From JBFKQC01 sp041627895 (GTDB lineage: Bacteria > Pseudomonadota > Alphaproteobacteria > Rhodobacterales > Rhodobacteraceae): a DNA stretch of 64,000 nucleotides. The notes below the pieces were generated by a model that saw nothing but the letters and a program-made list of their open reading frames with translations, had not been told where the DNA came from and did not search any database. This document shows, piece by piece, positions 27,963 to 34,588 of the stretch. The stretch spans positions 1 through 64,000 of the forward strand of contig JBFKQC010000007.1 in assembly GCA_041627895.1 (NCBI GenBank). The letters run 5' to 3'. Position 1 is the first letter of the stretch. Every line of letters begins with the position of its first letter. The position numbers were made by a program, and so were the translations under genes.

Positions 27963-28436
27963 GTGGCTGAGCTTTTCGCATATACCGACGGCGCCTGCTC
28001 GGGCAATCCCGGCCCCGGCGGCTGGGGCGTGCTGCTGATCGCCCGCGACGGCGAGCGGGTGCTGAAGGAACGCGCACTGCGGGGCGGCGAGGCCGAGACC
28101 ACCAACAACCGGATGGAGCTGATGGCGGCAATTTCCGCGCTCGAGGCGCTGGACCGGCCAAGCGCGATCACCGTCGTTACCGACAGCGCCTACGTGAAGA
28201 ACGGCGTGACCGGGTGGATCCACGGCTGGAAGCGAAACGGCTGGAAGACCTCGACGAAGAAGCCTGTGAAGAATGTCGACCTTTGGCAGCGGCTCGACGC
28301 GGCGCAGGACCGGCACCGGGTGACGTGGGAATGGATCAAGGGCCATGCCGGCCACCCCGAGAACGAGCGCGCCGACGTTCTGGCGCGGGAGGGCATGAAG
28401 CCGTACAAGCCCGGAAAGCCGGAGGCGGCACAATGA
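27963..28436 (+). CDS. rnhA: Ribonuclease HI
   Basis: RNase HI cuts the RNA strand of RNA-DNA hybrids. The protein of about 157 residues has the catalytic acidic residues in AYTDGACSGNPGPGGW, NNRMELMAAI, VVTDSAYVKNGV and the last Asp in NERADVLA. The start is either GTG 27963, which gives the usual length, or TTG 27954. Confidence 0.95.
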   Translation: MAELFAYTDGACSGNPGPGGWGVLLIARDGERVLKERALRGGEAETTNNRMELMAAISALEALDRPSAITVVTDSAYVKNGVTGWIHGWKRNGWKTSTKKPVKNVDLWQRLDAAQDRHRVTWEWIKGHAGHPENERADVLAREGMKPYKPGKPEAAQ

Positions 28437-28467
28437 CCGGGACGCCTCGCCTTGGGGTGCGACCGCG

Positions 28468-28968
28468 ATGAAGGTTTCGGGATCGGCCTATGCATTGGGG
28501 TTCGCCGGGGCGCTGACCGGCCCGGTCAGCTGGGCTGCGTTCCTGTGGGACATCCGATGGCTGGGCGAGGCGCTGGGCCTGGTCTTCGGCCTTGCCGTGG
28601 TCGCGGCGCTGGCGGCGCTCGGCCTGCTTACGCTGCGCCGCGCGCTGATCGTGCCTGCCGCCTTCGGGTTGTCCTGGCTGGTGGCGAAGAACCTGGCGCT
28701 GCGGATCTACGACTGGATGGACGTGATGTCGCTGACAGGTGCCGCGGCCGGCGCGGTCGGGGCCTTCATCGTCGCGCTTGGCTTCCGGCTTGCCTTCGCC
28801 GGGTTCCGGGCGCCGTCGCATCTGGTGCGAACGGTCGTGACCGGCGCGGTCTTCGGCCTGTTCCTCACCGTTGAAACCGATCTCGGCAGCCTGGTGTTCT
28901 TCGTTGCCTGGCAGGCCGTGGTCGGTGCGGCGCTTGGCTGGGACGCGGCCGCGCTGCGGCGCGGTTGA
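28468..28968 (+). CDS. Hypothetical membrane protein
   Basis: This 166-residue protein has about five hydrophobic helices (near residues 8-25, 35-55, 58-75, 88-108 and 122-155). I do not recognise the family. It starts 31 bp after rnhA and is probably co-transcribed with it. The 40-bp dispersed element follows its stop directly. Confidence 0.68.
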   Translation: MKVSGSAYALGFAGALTGPVSWAAFLWDIRWLGEALGLVFGLAVVAALAALGLLTLRRALIVPAAFGLSWLVAKNLALRIYDWMDVMSLTGAAAGAVGAFIVALGFRLAFAGFRAPSHLVRTVVTGAVFGLFLTVETDLGSLVFFVAWQAVVGAALGWDAAALRRG

Positions 28969-28969
28969 G

Positions 28970-29009
28970 GCGATTTCCAGCGGGGCCGATCCGGCGAAGC
29001 GTTGCGAAA
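28970..29009 (+). repeat. 40-bp dispersed element, copy 2
   Basis: It matches 18423-18462 at about 34 of 40 positions, with an identical core gccgatccggcgaagcgt. Both copies directly follow the stop codon of a plus-strand gene. Confidence 0.55.
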
Positions 29010-29117
29010 CCGCACGAATTCACACAGACAGGGCGAATTTCCCGTGACCTGGCGCGGGATGAGCCCTGGCGGCGGCGGGTCTGATAATGGCCTGGAGCGA
29101 AAAAAAGCCTCAAGCGA

Positions 29118-29209
29118 ATGGCCCGTCGACGGGCCATGCCGGCCGCCTGTCGACAGGCGGCACGCGCGCGGTCGACCGCGCGCAAGAAAGCCGCGTCGAC
29201 GCGGCTTTC
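29118..29209. repeat. Array of four perfect palindromes centred on GTCGAC
   Basis: Four consecutive perfect palindromes lie at 29118-29137, 29142-29161, 29164-29183 and 29186-29209 (20, 20, 20 and 24 bp). Each is centred on GTCGAC, with centres 24, 22 and 24 bp apart. The arms differ (atggccc, gccgcct, gcgcgcg, gaaagccgc) but each pairs perfectly. The last has A and T runs and could terminate transcription in both directions, downstream of the minus-strand gene ending at 29255. The rest of the 28969-29254 gap holds only the 40-bp element. Confidence 0.9.
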
Positions 29210-29254
29210 ACCCTGGGCAATGACAGCTTCGAACAATTCCGGGCCCGCCGCGCC

Positions 29255-29494
29255 CTAACGCCGCGGCCAGTACAGCCGCCAGAGCCAGATCAGAAGCATC
29301 GCGCCCAGCACCGCGCCGGCAAAACCGGCCATGAAGCCGGTGACCGTCAGCAGGAACCGCAGCACCAGCCCGCCGATCAGCGCTCCGAAGATGCCGATGA
29401 CGACCGTGGTGATCAGGTCGGTCTCCAGCCGCATCAGCCTTGTGGCGATGAACCCGGCGGCGGCACCGATCACGATCAGGGCGATGATGGGCAT
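29255..29494 (-). CDS. GlsB/YeaQ/YmgE-like small membrane protein
   Basis: This 79-residue protein has three hydrophobic, glycine-rich helices (MPIIALIVIGAAAGFIATRL and GIFGALIGGLVLRFLL). It fits the transglycosylase-associated GlsB/YeaQ/YmgE family of envelope proteins of unknown mechanism. GGAG precedes ATG 29494. It lies 16 bp after a similar small membrane gene. Confidence 0.75.
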   Translation of the reverse strand: MPIIALIVIGAAAGFIATRLMRLETDLITTVVIGIFGALIGGLVLRFLLTVTGFMAGFAGAVLGAMLLIWLWRLYWPRR

Positions 29495-29510
29495 GGGGCC
29501 GGCTCCTGCG

Positions 29511-29747
29511 CTATTTGCGGTAATGCGTCGGCACGATGGCCAGCGCACCGACCGACGAGATCACGGCGTTCAGCCCGTGGCTGCCGAACGAGAGCCCGAA
29601 CATCACCCGCAGGAAGAAGAACAGGAACGCCCCGCCGATGCAAATGATGATCGACGGCACATAACCATTGCGGGTAAAGCCCGTGCGTTCCGAGGCATAG
29701 CCGACGATCGCGGCGATCACCAGGCTTCCGATCAGCGCGAAATACAT
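29511..29747 (-). CDS. Small hydrophobic membrane protein
   Basis: This 78-residue protein has two or three hydrophobic helices (ALIGSLVIAAIVGYASERTG; SIIICIGGAFLFFFLRVMFG). It resembles the YeaQ/YmgE group in size and pattern, with weaker similarity than its neighbour. It starts 3 bp after the fmt stop, so the three form one minus-strand transcription unit. Confidence 0.7.
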   Translation of the reverse strand: MYFALIGSLVIAAIVGYASERTGFTRNGYVPSIIICIGGAFLFFFLRVMFGLSFGSHGLNAVISSVGALAIVPTHYRK

Positions 29748-29750
29748 CGG

Positions 29751-30665
29751 CTAGCCTCCTCCCAACCTGTCGCCCGGCGCGACCTTCAAGCCGCGCAGCA
29801 CCTCTGTGGCCGGCCGCGCGCCCTTGCCGGCGCGCTGCAGCCGGGTGATCCGCACCGCGCCCGCGCCGCAGGCCACGGTGAGCCGGTCGTCGAGAACCGC
29901 CCCCGGCGCGCCCGAGCCTTCGGCCGGTCCCGAGCCCAGCAACCTGATGCGCTCGCCCCGCCACGTCGTCCAGGCGCCGGGATATGGCGCCAGCCCGCGG
30001 ATCAGCCGGTCGACCTCGGCTGCCGGGCGGGTCCAGTCCACCGCGGCCTCGGCCTTGTCGATCTTGTCGGCATAGGTCACGCCCGCCCCGGGCTGCGGCT
30101 CGGGCACCAGGCCGTCCAGCCGGCCCAGCGCCTCGACGATCAGCCGCGCGCCGATTGCCGACAGCCGGTCATGCAATTCGCCCGTCGTCTCACCCGGCCG
30201 GATCGGCGTCGCCTCGCGCAGCAGGACCGGCCCGGTATCGAGCCCTGTCTCCATCTGCATGATCGAAACGCCGGTCTCGGCATCGCCCGCCATAACCGCC
30301 CGGTGGATCGGCGCCGCCCCGCGCCAGCGCGGCAGCAGCGAGGCATGGATGTTGAGGCAGCCGCGGCGCGGCGCGTCCAGCACCGGCTGCGGCAGGATCA
30401 GGCCATAGGCCACGACCACGGCCGCATCTGCCCCGAGCGCCGCGAAATCCGCCTGTTCCGCGGCGCCGCGCAGCGATACCGGATGCCGGACGGGAAGCCC
30501 CAGCGCCGCGGCCCGAACCTCTACCGGCGTGGGCCGCGGCTGCCTTCCGCGGCCGGCCGGGCGCGGCGGCTGGCAATAGACGCAGGCGATCTCGTGCCCG
30601 GCCGCGACCAGCGCGTCCAGCACCGGGACCGAGAATTCCGGGGATCCCATGAATACCAGTCGCAA
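29751..30665 (-). CDS. fmt: Methionyl-tRNA formyltransferase
   Basis: Fmt formylates initiator Met-tRNA using 10-formyl-tetrahydrofolate. The 304-residue protein has MRLVFMGSPEFSVPVL at its N terminus, the catalytic segment NIHASLLPRWRGAAPIHRA (about residues 105-123) and the C-terminal tRNA-binding barrel. Peptide deformylase, often adjacent, is not present here. Confidence 0.94.
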   Translation of the reverse strand: MRLVFMGSPEFSVPVLDALVAAGHEIACVYCQPPRPAGRGRQPRPTPVEVRAAALGLPVRHPVSLRGAAEQADFAALGADAAVVVAYGLILPQPVLDAPRRGCLNIHASLLPRWRGAAPIHRAVMAGDAETGVSIMQMETGLDTGPVLLREATPIRPGETTGELHDRLSAIGARLIVEALGRLDGLVPEPQPGAGVTYADKIDKAEAAVDWTRPAAEVDRLIRGLAPYPGAWTTWRGERIRLLGSGPAEGSGAPGAVLDDRLTVACGAGAVRITRLQRAGKGARPATEVLRGLKVAPGDRLGGG

Positions 30666-30811
30666 CCCGAAGCCCCGCCAGAATCAGCCCTGCCTGAGCG
30701 CCGGTGATAGCGCAGCCCCCCGCCGAGCGAAACCGTTGGTGCGGCTTCGCGTGGCAACGCCAATGTCCGCGCAAGACCAGGGGCCGACCCGCCGCCAATC
30801 CCCGTCCCGCG

Positions 30812-31111
30812 CTAGTCGCGGGTCGAGGCCACGGCGGTGATCGCGGTCGTCTGCGGCGGGCTGGCGAAAAGCGGCCCCACCGTCTGGCGGTAGGCGGCAA
30901 AGGCGGCGGAGTCGAGAAACGCCTGCCTCACGCCGTCGTCGGGAAACTCCAGGATGCCGACGAACTCGGTCGGCTCGCCGGTTTCGAAGCAGGAATAGGC
31001 GAGGCCGTCGATCCCCTCGGCCTTCAGCCCCGCGACCAGCGCCTGCATGGCGCGGACCTGGGCGTCGTGGTGGTCGGCGGAATTGAGCGTGTAGCGGACG
31101 AGAAGGCTCAT
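30812..31111 (-). CDS. Small protein with a ferredoxin-like (ABM/DUF1330-like) fold
   Basis: This 99-residue protein has alternating strands and helices typical of dimeric alpha-beta barrel proteins (LLVRYTLN; SCFETGEPTEFVGILEF; AFLDSAAFAAYRQTVGPLF). Similar small proteins are antibiotic-biosynthesis-monooxygenase-like, but no catalytic motif is seen and the function is unknown. Confidence 0.68.
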   Translation of the reverse strand: MSLLVRYTLNSADHHDAQVRAMQALVAGLKAEGIDGLAYSCFETGEPTEFVGILEFPDDGVRQAFLDSAAFAAYRQTVGPLFASPPQTTAITAVASTRD

Positions 31112-31220
31112 GGGCGCGGTCCTTTCGGCTTCGGCGTCCCGAGCCTAGCCGATCCGCGCCGCGCCGTACATCGCGGCGGCGGGCGCGAGGTCCTCCGGGG
31201 ACGCCTTGCGCAGGGGTGGA

Positions 31221-31337
31221 TCAGGGCCTCAGCACGAGGGTGTTCGGCAGGCATTGCAGCTGCGCGTTCACCGGGCTGACCGCGACCGCCCAGCCTTCCG
31301 GGCAGGGGAGAGGCCGCCCCGTAGGGTGCGCATTCAT
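31221..31337 (-). pseudogene. 38-codon ORF whose start lies in a hairpin repeat; likely gene remnant
   Basis: The frame starts at an ATG inside the dispersed repeat (MNAHPTG) and continues as CPEGWAVAVSPVNAQLQC-LPNTLVLRP before a stop. The two cysteines and hydrophobic pattern look protein-like, so this is probably the C-terminal end of a lost secreted protein whose 5' part was replaced by the repeat. Family unknown. Confidence 0.35.
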
Positions 31338-31345
31338 TGCGCACC
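31321..31345 (+). repeat. Dispersed GTAGGGTGCGCA hairpin repeat, copy at 31.3 kb
   Basis: gtag leads into ggtgcgca-ttcat-tgcgcacc, an 8-bp stem with a 5-base loop. The same unit recurs at 34084, 34134 (inverted) and 54932, with diverged copies at 32843 (inverted) and 54125. Confidence 0.85.
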
Positions 31346-31587
31346 GGCCGCGCCGCAGCATCGCGCGACGCGAACATGCAACGCGGCCCCGAAGGCCGCG
31401 CGCATCCGCTCTGCCGGCACGACCGCTATGGGCCGCGCCGCCGACCGGACGGCACGTGCAAACCGGAACCCTGCGGCGACCAGCCGTTTCGGCCGCCGTC
31501 TACCCCCACCGGGGCCCGCGGACGGGCATGTCCCGGCGCCGCTGCGACGAAGGCGCGCAGGCCCGCGCGCCTTCGATGGGTCAGGGC

Positions 31588-31962
31588 TCAGTGTGCTCCC
31601 AGGCCGGGATGGCCGTGGCTCCACCAGGACCACGCGGCCAGCACCGCGACGCCGGCGCCCACCAGGATCGCGTTCCAGGCGGCCGCGACCAGGGCGCCAT
31701 CGGCGCCGAAGGCGAAGCCCAGGACCCAGGGCGAGATCACCAGCCAGAGACCGACCAGCATGTCCACCCATTCCTCCCAGGCGTGCCATTCCATCAGCGC
31801 GCCGAGCGTCACGATCACGACGATCGCGCCGATCACCATGGCGTTCCACTGCGCCGTACCGGCGAAGCCCAGAAGCCAGGGCGAGACGAGCAGCCACGCG
31901 CCGAGCACGAGGCTGGCCCAGTCCGGCCAGGTGACATTGAAGGATTTGCTGTTTTGAGCCAT
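31588..31962 (-). CDS. SPW-repeat membrane protein
   Basis: This 124-residue protein has two SPW repeats (VSPWLLGFAG and ISPWVLGFAF) and four membrane helices, the standard layout of the SPW family of unknown function. GGAGG precedes ATG 31962. No operon partner is evident. Confidence 0.85.
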   Translation of the reverse strand: MAQNSKSFNVTWPDWASLVLGAWLLVSPWLLGFAGTAQWNAMVIGAIVVIVTLGALMEWHAWEEWVDMLVGLWLVISPWVLGFAFGADGALVAAAWNAILVGAGVAVLAAWSWWSHGHPGLGAH

Positions 31963-32385
31963 TTCACAACCTCCTCGCAAGGACATTGCAGATGATGGCG
32001 GGTCCGGCGGACCCGGGCCCGCAGGTGGCGGGGCAATCGCCCGCCCTCCGTTCGGGGATATGTGAAAGACCCGGCATGATTTCAAGAGGTTGCTGCGCTT
32101 TCCGGTCTCGGGGGCGCGGCGCGGTTTTCGGGCGCTTCGCTTGCCGTCGCCGCGCTGTGCGTGTCGCCGGGCGCGAGGGGGAACGAGAAGCCGGGACAAG
32201 TCGAATACCGATCCTGCGGGACGCCGGGCGGGGCCGGGCACACCGGGCCCTGCGCGACGCGGTTGGCGCGCCGCCGGAACGCCGCGAAGATTTCTGCCGA
32301 CAACACAATGTCCCGTGCTACCATGCGCTTGCGCCATAGTGGGGTGGCGCGACCAAGCGACAATCGACATTGCGAGGGGCAAGAC

Positions 32386-32673
32386 ATGTATGCACGCATT
32401 ACACCGTATCAATTGAAGCCCGGGACCATCGACGCGGCCGCGGCCAAGGCGGAGAGCCTGAAGGACCGGATCATGGCGCTGCCGGGGATGCAGGACTTCA
32501 CCAATGCGGTGAACGAAGACGGCAAGGGCTATATCGTGGCGCTGGTTTCGGACCGCGAGACGGCCGAGGCGAACCTCGACAAGGTCCGCGCGATCTGGGG
32601 CGAGATGGCCGAGTTCCTGGCCGAGATGCCGACGCCCGCGGGCTATGACGTGGTGGCGCACTGGACCAACTGA
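32386..32673 (+). CDS. Small conserved hypothetical (ABM-like)
   Basis: This 95-residue protein begins MYARITPYQLKPGTID and ends TPAGYDVVAHWTN. Its pattern fits dimeric alpha-beta barrel proteins that often bind small ligands or haem, but no active-site residues can be assigned. GAGGGG precedes the start. A hairpin follows at 32691, probably its terminator. Confidence 0.72.
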   Translation: MYARITPYQLKPGTIDAAAAKAESLKDRIMALPGMQDFTNAVNEDGKGYIVALVSDRETAEANLDKVRAIWGEMAEFLAEMPTPAGYDVVAHWTN

Positions 32674-32690
32674 GTCCGCGACGCCCGCAG

Positions 32691-32869
32691 CAGGGTGCGC
32701 GGACCTCGCGCACCCTGTGGTGCGGAATGTTTCGCATGCGAAACATTTGACCGTACGGTAGAATTAACAGCTCTTTACAATGGGTTAACCCCTAACTCCA
32801 GGGCCGGTCGGCAGCGTCCGCCGGTGGCAGGCCGGGCGGAGCGGTGCGCAACGCGTGCGCACCCTATGG
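32691..32869. repeat. Cluster of five palindromes
   Basis: In order: a 10-bp stem (32691-32700/32708-32717), which is terminator-like for the gene ending at 32673; a perfect 22-bp palindrome with core tttcgcatgcgaaa (32726-32747); accgtacggt just after it (about 32750-32759); gggttaaccc near 32785; and an inverted, diverged copy of the dispersed hairpin repeat (32843-32869). The 22-bp palindrome looks like a dimeric regulator's operator, but no gene starts close by on the plus strand. Confidence 0.7.
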
Positions 32870-32885
32870 TCTGCCTGTACCCCAC

Positions 32886-33353
32886 TCAGTGCACGCAGAT
32901 CGCCTCGTGCCCGGCATCCTGCATCAGCCGGTCGAAGTCGCGCCCCGACATCTTCACCAGCGTCCGGTGATCGCCGGCCTCGAACCAGACCGTGTCGAGC
33001 CCGGTCAGGCTGTTGTCGACGATGGTGGGCAGGCCGTATGCCGCACCGACGCAGGGCGCCGCGCCGTGTTCGCAGTCGTCGAAGACCGCGTCCATCTCCT
33101 CTTCGGGGGCCAGCCCGAGGCGGCGGTCGACGATGGATTGCAGCGCGTGCAGGTCGACCTGGTGGTTCGAGGGCACGACGGCCAGCATCGGCCCTTCCTC
33201 GCGGTGGATCAGCACCGATTTCGCGAGGTGATCGCCCGGCACGTGGGCGGCCTCGGCGCATTCGCTGGCGGTGGCGGCGTAGGGGTGCGCGACGGTGCCG
33301 TAGGGCAGGCCCGAGGCGTCGAGATGCTGTTGCAGGCGAGCAGCGATAGTCAT
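32886..33353 (-). CDS. YbaK/EbsC-type aminoacyl-tRNA deacylase-like protein
   Basis: This 155-residue single-domain protein of the YbaK/aminoacyl-tRNA-editing family has the conserved DHLAKSVLIHREEGPML and VPSNHQVDLHAL segments, including the Lys used in editing. Members hydrolyse mischarged tRNAs such as Cys- or Ala-tRNA-Pro. The target specificity here cannot be read. Confidence 0.84.
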   Translation of the reverse strand: MTIAARLQQHLDASGLPYGTVAHPYAATASECAEAAHVPGDHLAKSVLIHREEGPMLAVVPSNHQVDLHALQSIVDRRLGLAPEEEMDAVFDDCEHGAAPCVGAAYGLPTIVDNSLTGLDTVWFEAGDHRTLVKMSGRDFDRLMQDAGHEAICVH

Positions 33354-33464
33354 GGCGGTCTCCCGTTTGTTCGGGAGCGCCCCGGCGGGCGGGCGCCGGG
33401 GCGCCCATTTCGGTCGATGGGTCAGTGTGCGCCGGATGAGGTGAGTCGGGCAAGATGCCGGTGA

Positions 33465-33862
33465 TCTGCCTTATGGGGTGCCGCCGAGGGCGAGCCAGCG
33501 GACAGGCTCGCGGTTGCAGGTGAGAAGCGCCCGGACGATTGCCCAGTGGACAATCGTCAGCGACGAACGGCTCGCCGCAAGGCGAGGCGGACGCGGCGGT
33601 TGGACAGGCGCCCGGGTCACGCCGCTCCGCCGCAAGGCCCGAGGATCAACCGGTTCACATGGGCGTAACGCGCGCCGGGCGAGCGCCTGACCGTGGGCTG
33701 GCGCTGCGGCCTCTGTACGGGGCGGTTCATGGCTGCAATGCCCGGCTGCCGATTGGGCCGAGCGCCCTTCATCGGCAAAGCGCAAGACCGCCGGGACGGT
33801 CAGGCGCTCGCCCGGCGCCTGCGGCGCTGTTCCGGCGGCGGCGAAATCCTCAAAGGATTTCG
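33465..33862. other. Non-coding, hairpin-rich region with a 23-bp inverted repeat
   Basis: No convincing gene lies in 33354-33875. Local stems are gcgagcc/ggctcgc (33490-33511), gacgattg/caatcgtc (33534-33558) and ctcgcc-gcaa-ggcgag (33571-33586). A perfect 23-bp inverted repeat has arms at 33672-33694 and 33796-33818, 101 bp apart, with core gggcgagcgcctgacc. A stem cgaaatcct/aggatttcg follows at 33842-33862. This could be a structured RNA, a decayed small mobile element or stacked terminators. Confidence 0.6.
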
Positions 33863-33865
33863 GGA

Positions 33866-33886
33866 CGCTTTCTTTTCAAGAAAGCG
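33866..33886. terminator. Tight hairpin overlapping the end of the 33876 ORF
   Basis: A 9-bp stem cgctttctt/aagaaagcg closes a three-base loop, and the ORF stop lies in the loop. Together with the 33842-33862 stem it forms a double hairpin resembling tandem terminators. Confidence 0.55.
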
Positions 33887-34142
33887 CGTCCGGAGGGGAG
33901 GTCAGCCAGCGGATCGGGGCGTTGTTGCAAATGATGATGAACTGGCCGGAGTTCTCGGCCACGCGATAACCGCGGCGGTGGATTTCGCGTTTGAACAGGT
34001 CCATCCCGGCGAAGCGCTCGATATCCCGCGCCTTGCGCCGGATCACCGCGCCCTGCTGCACGGCCTTGGAGGTGAAAAGGATCGTAGGGTGCGCATTTAT
34101 TGCGCACCTTGAGCGCGTTTTCCCAGGATGGATGGTGCGCAA
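33876..34142 (-). CDS. Small conserved-looking protein with repeat-derived N terminus
   Basis: The last 65 or so residues (FTSKAVQQGAVIRRKARDIE then RRGYRVAENSGQFIIICNN) look like a small conserved Rhodobacterales protein that databases sometimes label phosphoribosylanthranilate isomerase, without evidence of that activity. The first 22 or so residues are encoded by two inverted hairpin repeats (34084-34158), and the only upstream start is a TTG within one of them. The original start is probably lost, so this may be a pseudogene or a gene captured by new start sequences. Confidence 0.5.
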   Translation of the reverse strand: MRTIHPGKTRSRCAINAHPTILFTSKAVQQGAVIRRKARDIERFAGMDLFKREIHRRGYRVAENSGQFIIICNNAPIRWLTSPPDALS

Positions 34143-34158
34143 TGAATGCGCACCCTAC
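34084..34158. repeat. Inverted pair of GTAGGGTGCGCA hairpin repeats
   Basis: One copy reads forward (34084-34108) and one in inverse (34134-34158), with 25 bp between. Each has the 8-bp ggtgcgca/tgcgcacc stem and a 5-base AT-rich loop. The paired, opposed layout recalls bacterial interspersed mosaic elements. Confidence 0.85.
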
Positions 34159-34164
34159 GGCTTG

Positions 34165-34527
34165 CTATCTCGTATAGAGTTGTCCGTAGTGACGGCCATA
34201 GAAACCATTCCAAGTGTCCAATGGAATACACATGCAGTCATTATTCTTTATCCCAGCATCGACAACACCAGATTTTATTGGCCTAAACCAGATTTTGTTT
34301 TTGGGGCTCACGCCTATGTGACCCCGTAGTTGCCTTTCTAAAGCGCTGCGCAAGTTTCTTTTTGAGAGAATCGAACGCAAGCGGCATGAAATACATAATT
34401 TGAAGTGTATATCTGTTCGCCACGTTACTCCATGAACATAGTGAGTGTCTGAGACTTTGACGCGAGCTACACAATAATAAATCTCACGCGATATCTGCTT
34501 TCTTTCCCTGCAAATACTGCATTTCAT
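34165..34527 (-). CDS. AT-rich hypothetical protein with two CxxC knuckles
   Basis: This 120-residue protein has CSIC near the N terminus and LCISC near residue 50, which could form a zinc ribbon. The rest is basic (RLRSILSKRNLRSALERQL) with no recognised domain. Base composition is strikingly lower in G+C than everything around it, and codons such as ATA and AGA are used freely, which points to recent transfer. It lies between the hairpin-repeat pair and uvrB. The ribosome-binding site is weak. A phage or plasmid origin, or a nuclease-like zinc protein, are possibilities only. Confidence 0.6.
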   Translation of the reverse strand: MKCSICRERKQISREIYYCVARVKVSDTHYVHGVTWRTDIHFKLCISCRLRSILSKRNLRSALERQLRGHIGVSPKNKIWFRPIKSGVVDAGIKNNDCMCIPLDTWNGFYGRHYGQLYTR

Positions 34528-34588
34528 GGTGCACCGCTAAGACTAATTGGCGAAAAATACACTACCATTTATCTGACATAACTGCAAA

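Larger units (their letters stand above)
31112..31587. other. Gap with hairpin repeat and ORF remnant
   Basis: This 476-bp stretch has no convincing intact gene. It holds a hairpin repeat (31321-31345) and a short minus-strand ORF beginning in that repeat (31337-31221). The stretch 31346-31587 shows nothing I can name. Confidence 0.5.

Noticed and set aside
31216..31995. Overlapping plus-strand ORFs across 31.2-32.0 kb
   Set aside because: They cross the SPW-repeat gene on the other strand and the hairpin repeat, and contain only Arg/Pro/Ala-rich sequence.
33539..33934. 131-codon plus-strand ORF in the hairpin-rich block
   Set aside because: Composition is Arg/Ser/Pro/Ala-rich with no domain pattern, and stems cross it; it looks like chance in non-coding DNA.
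34165..34527. AT-rich ORF plus adjacent small ORF as a toxin-antitoxin pair
   Set aside because: The two have no coupled arrangement, no antitoxin-like DNA-binding motif and no known toxin motif; the neighbour's start lies in repeats.
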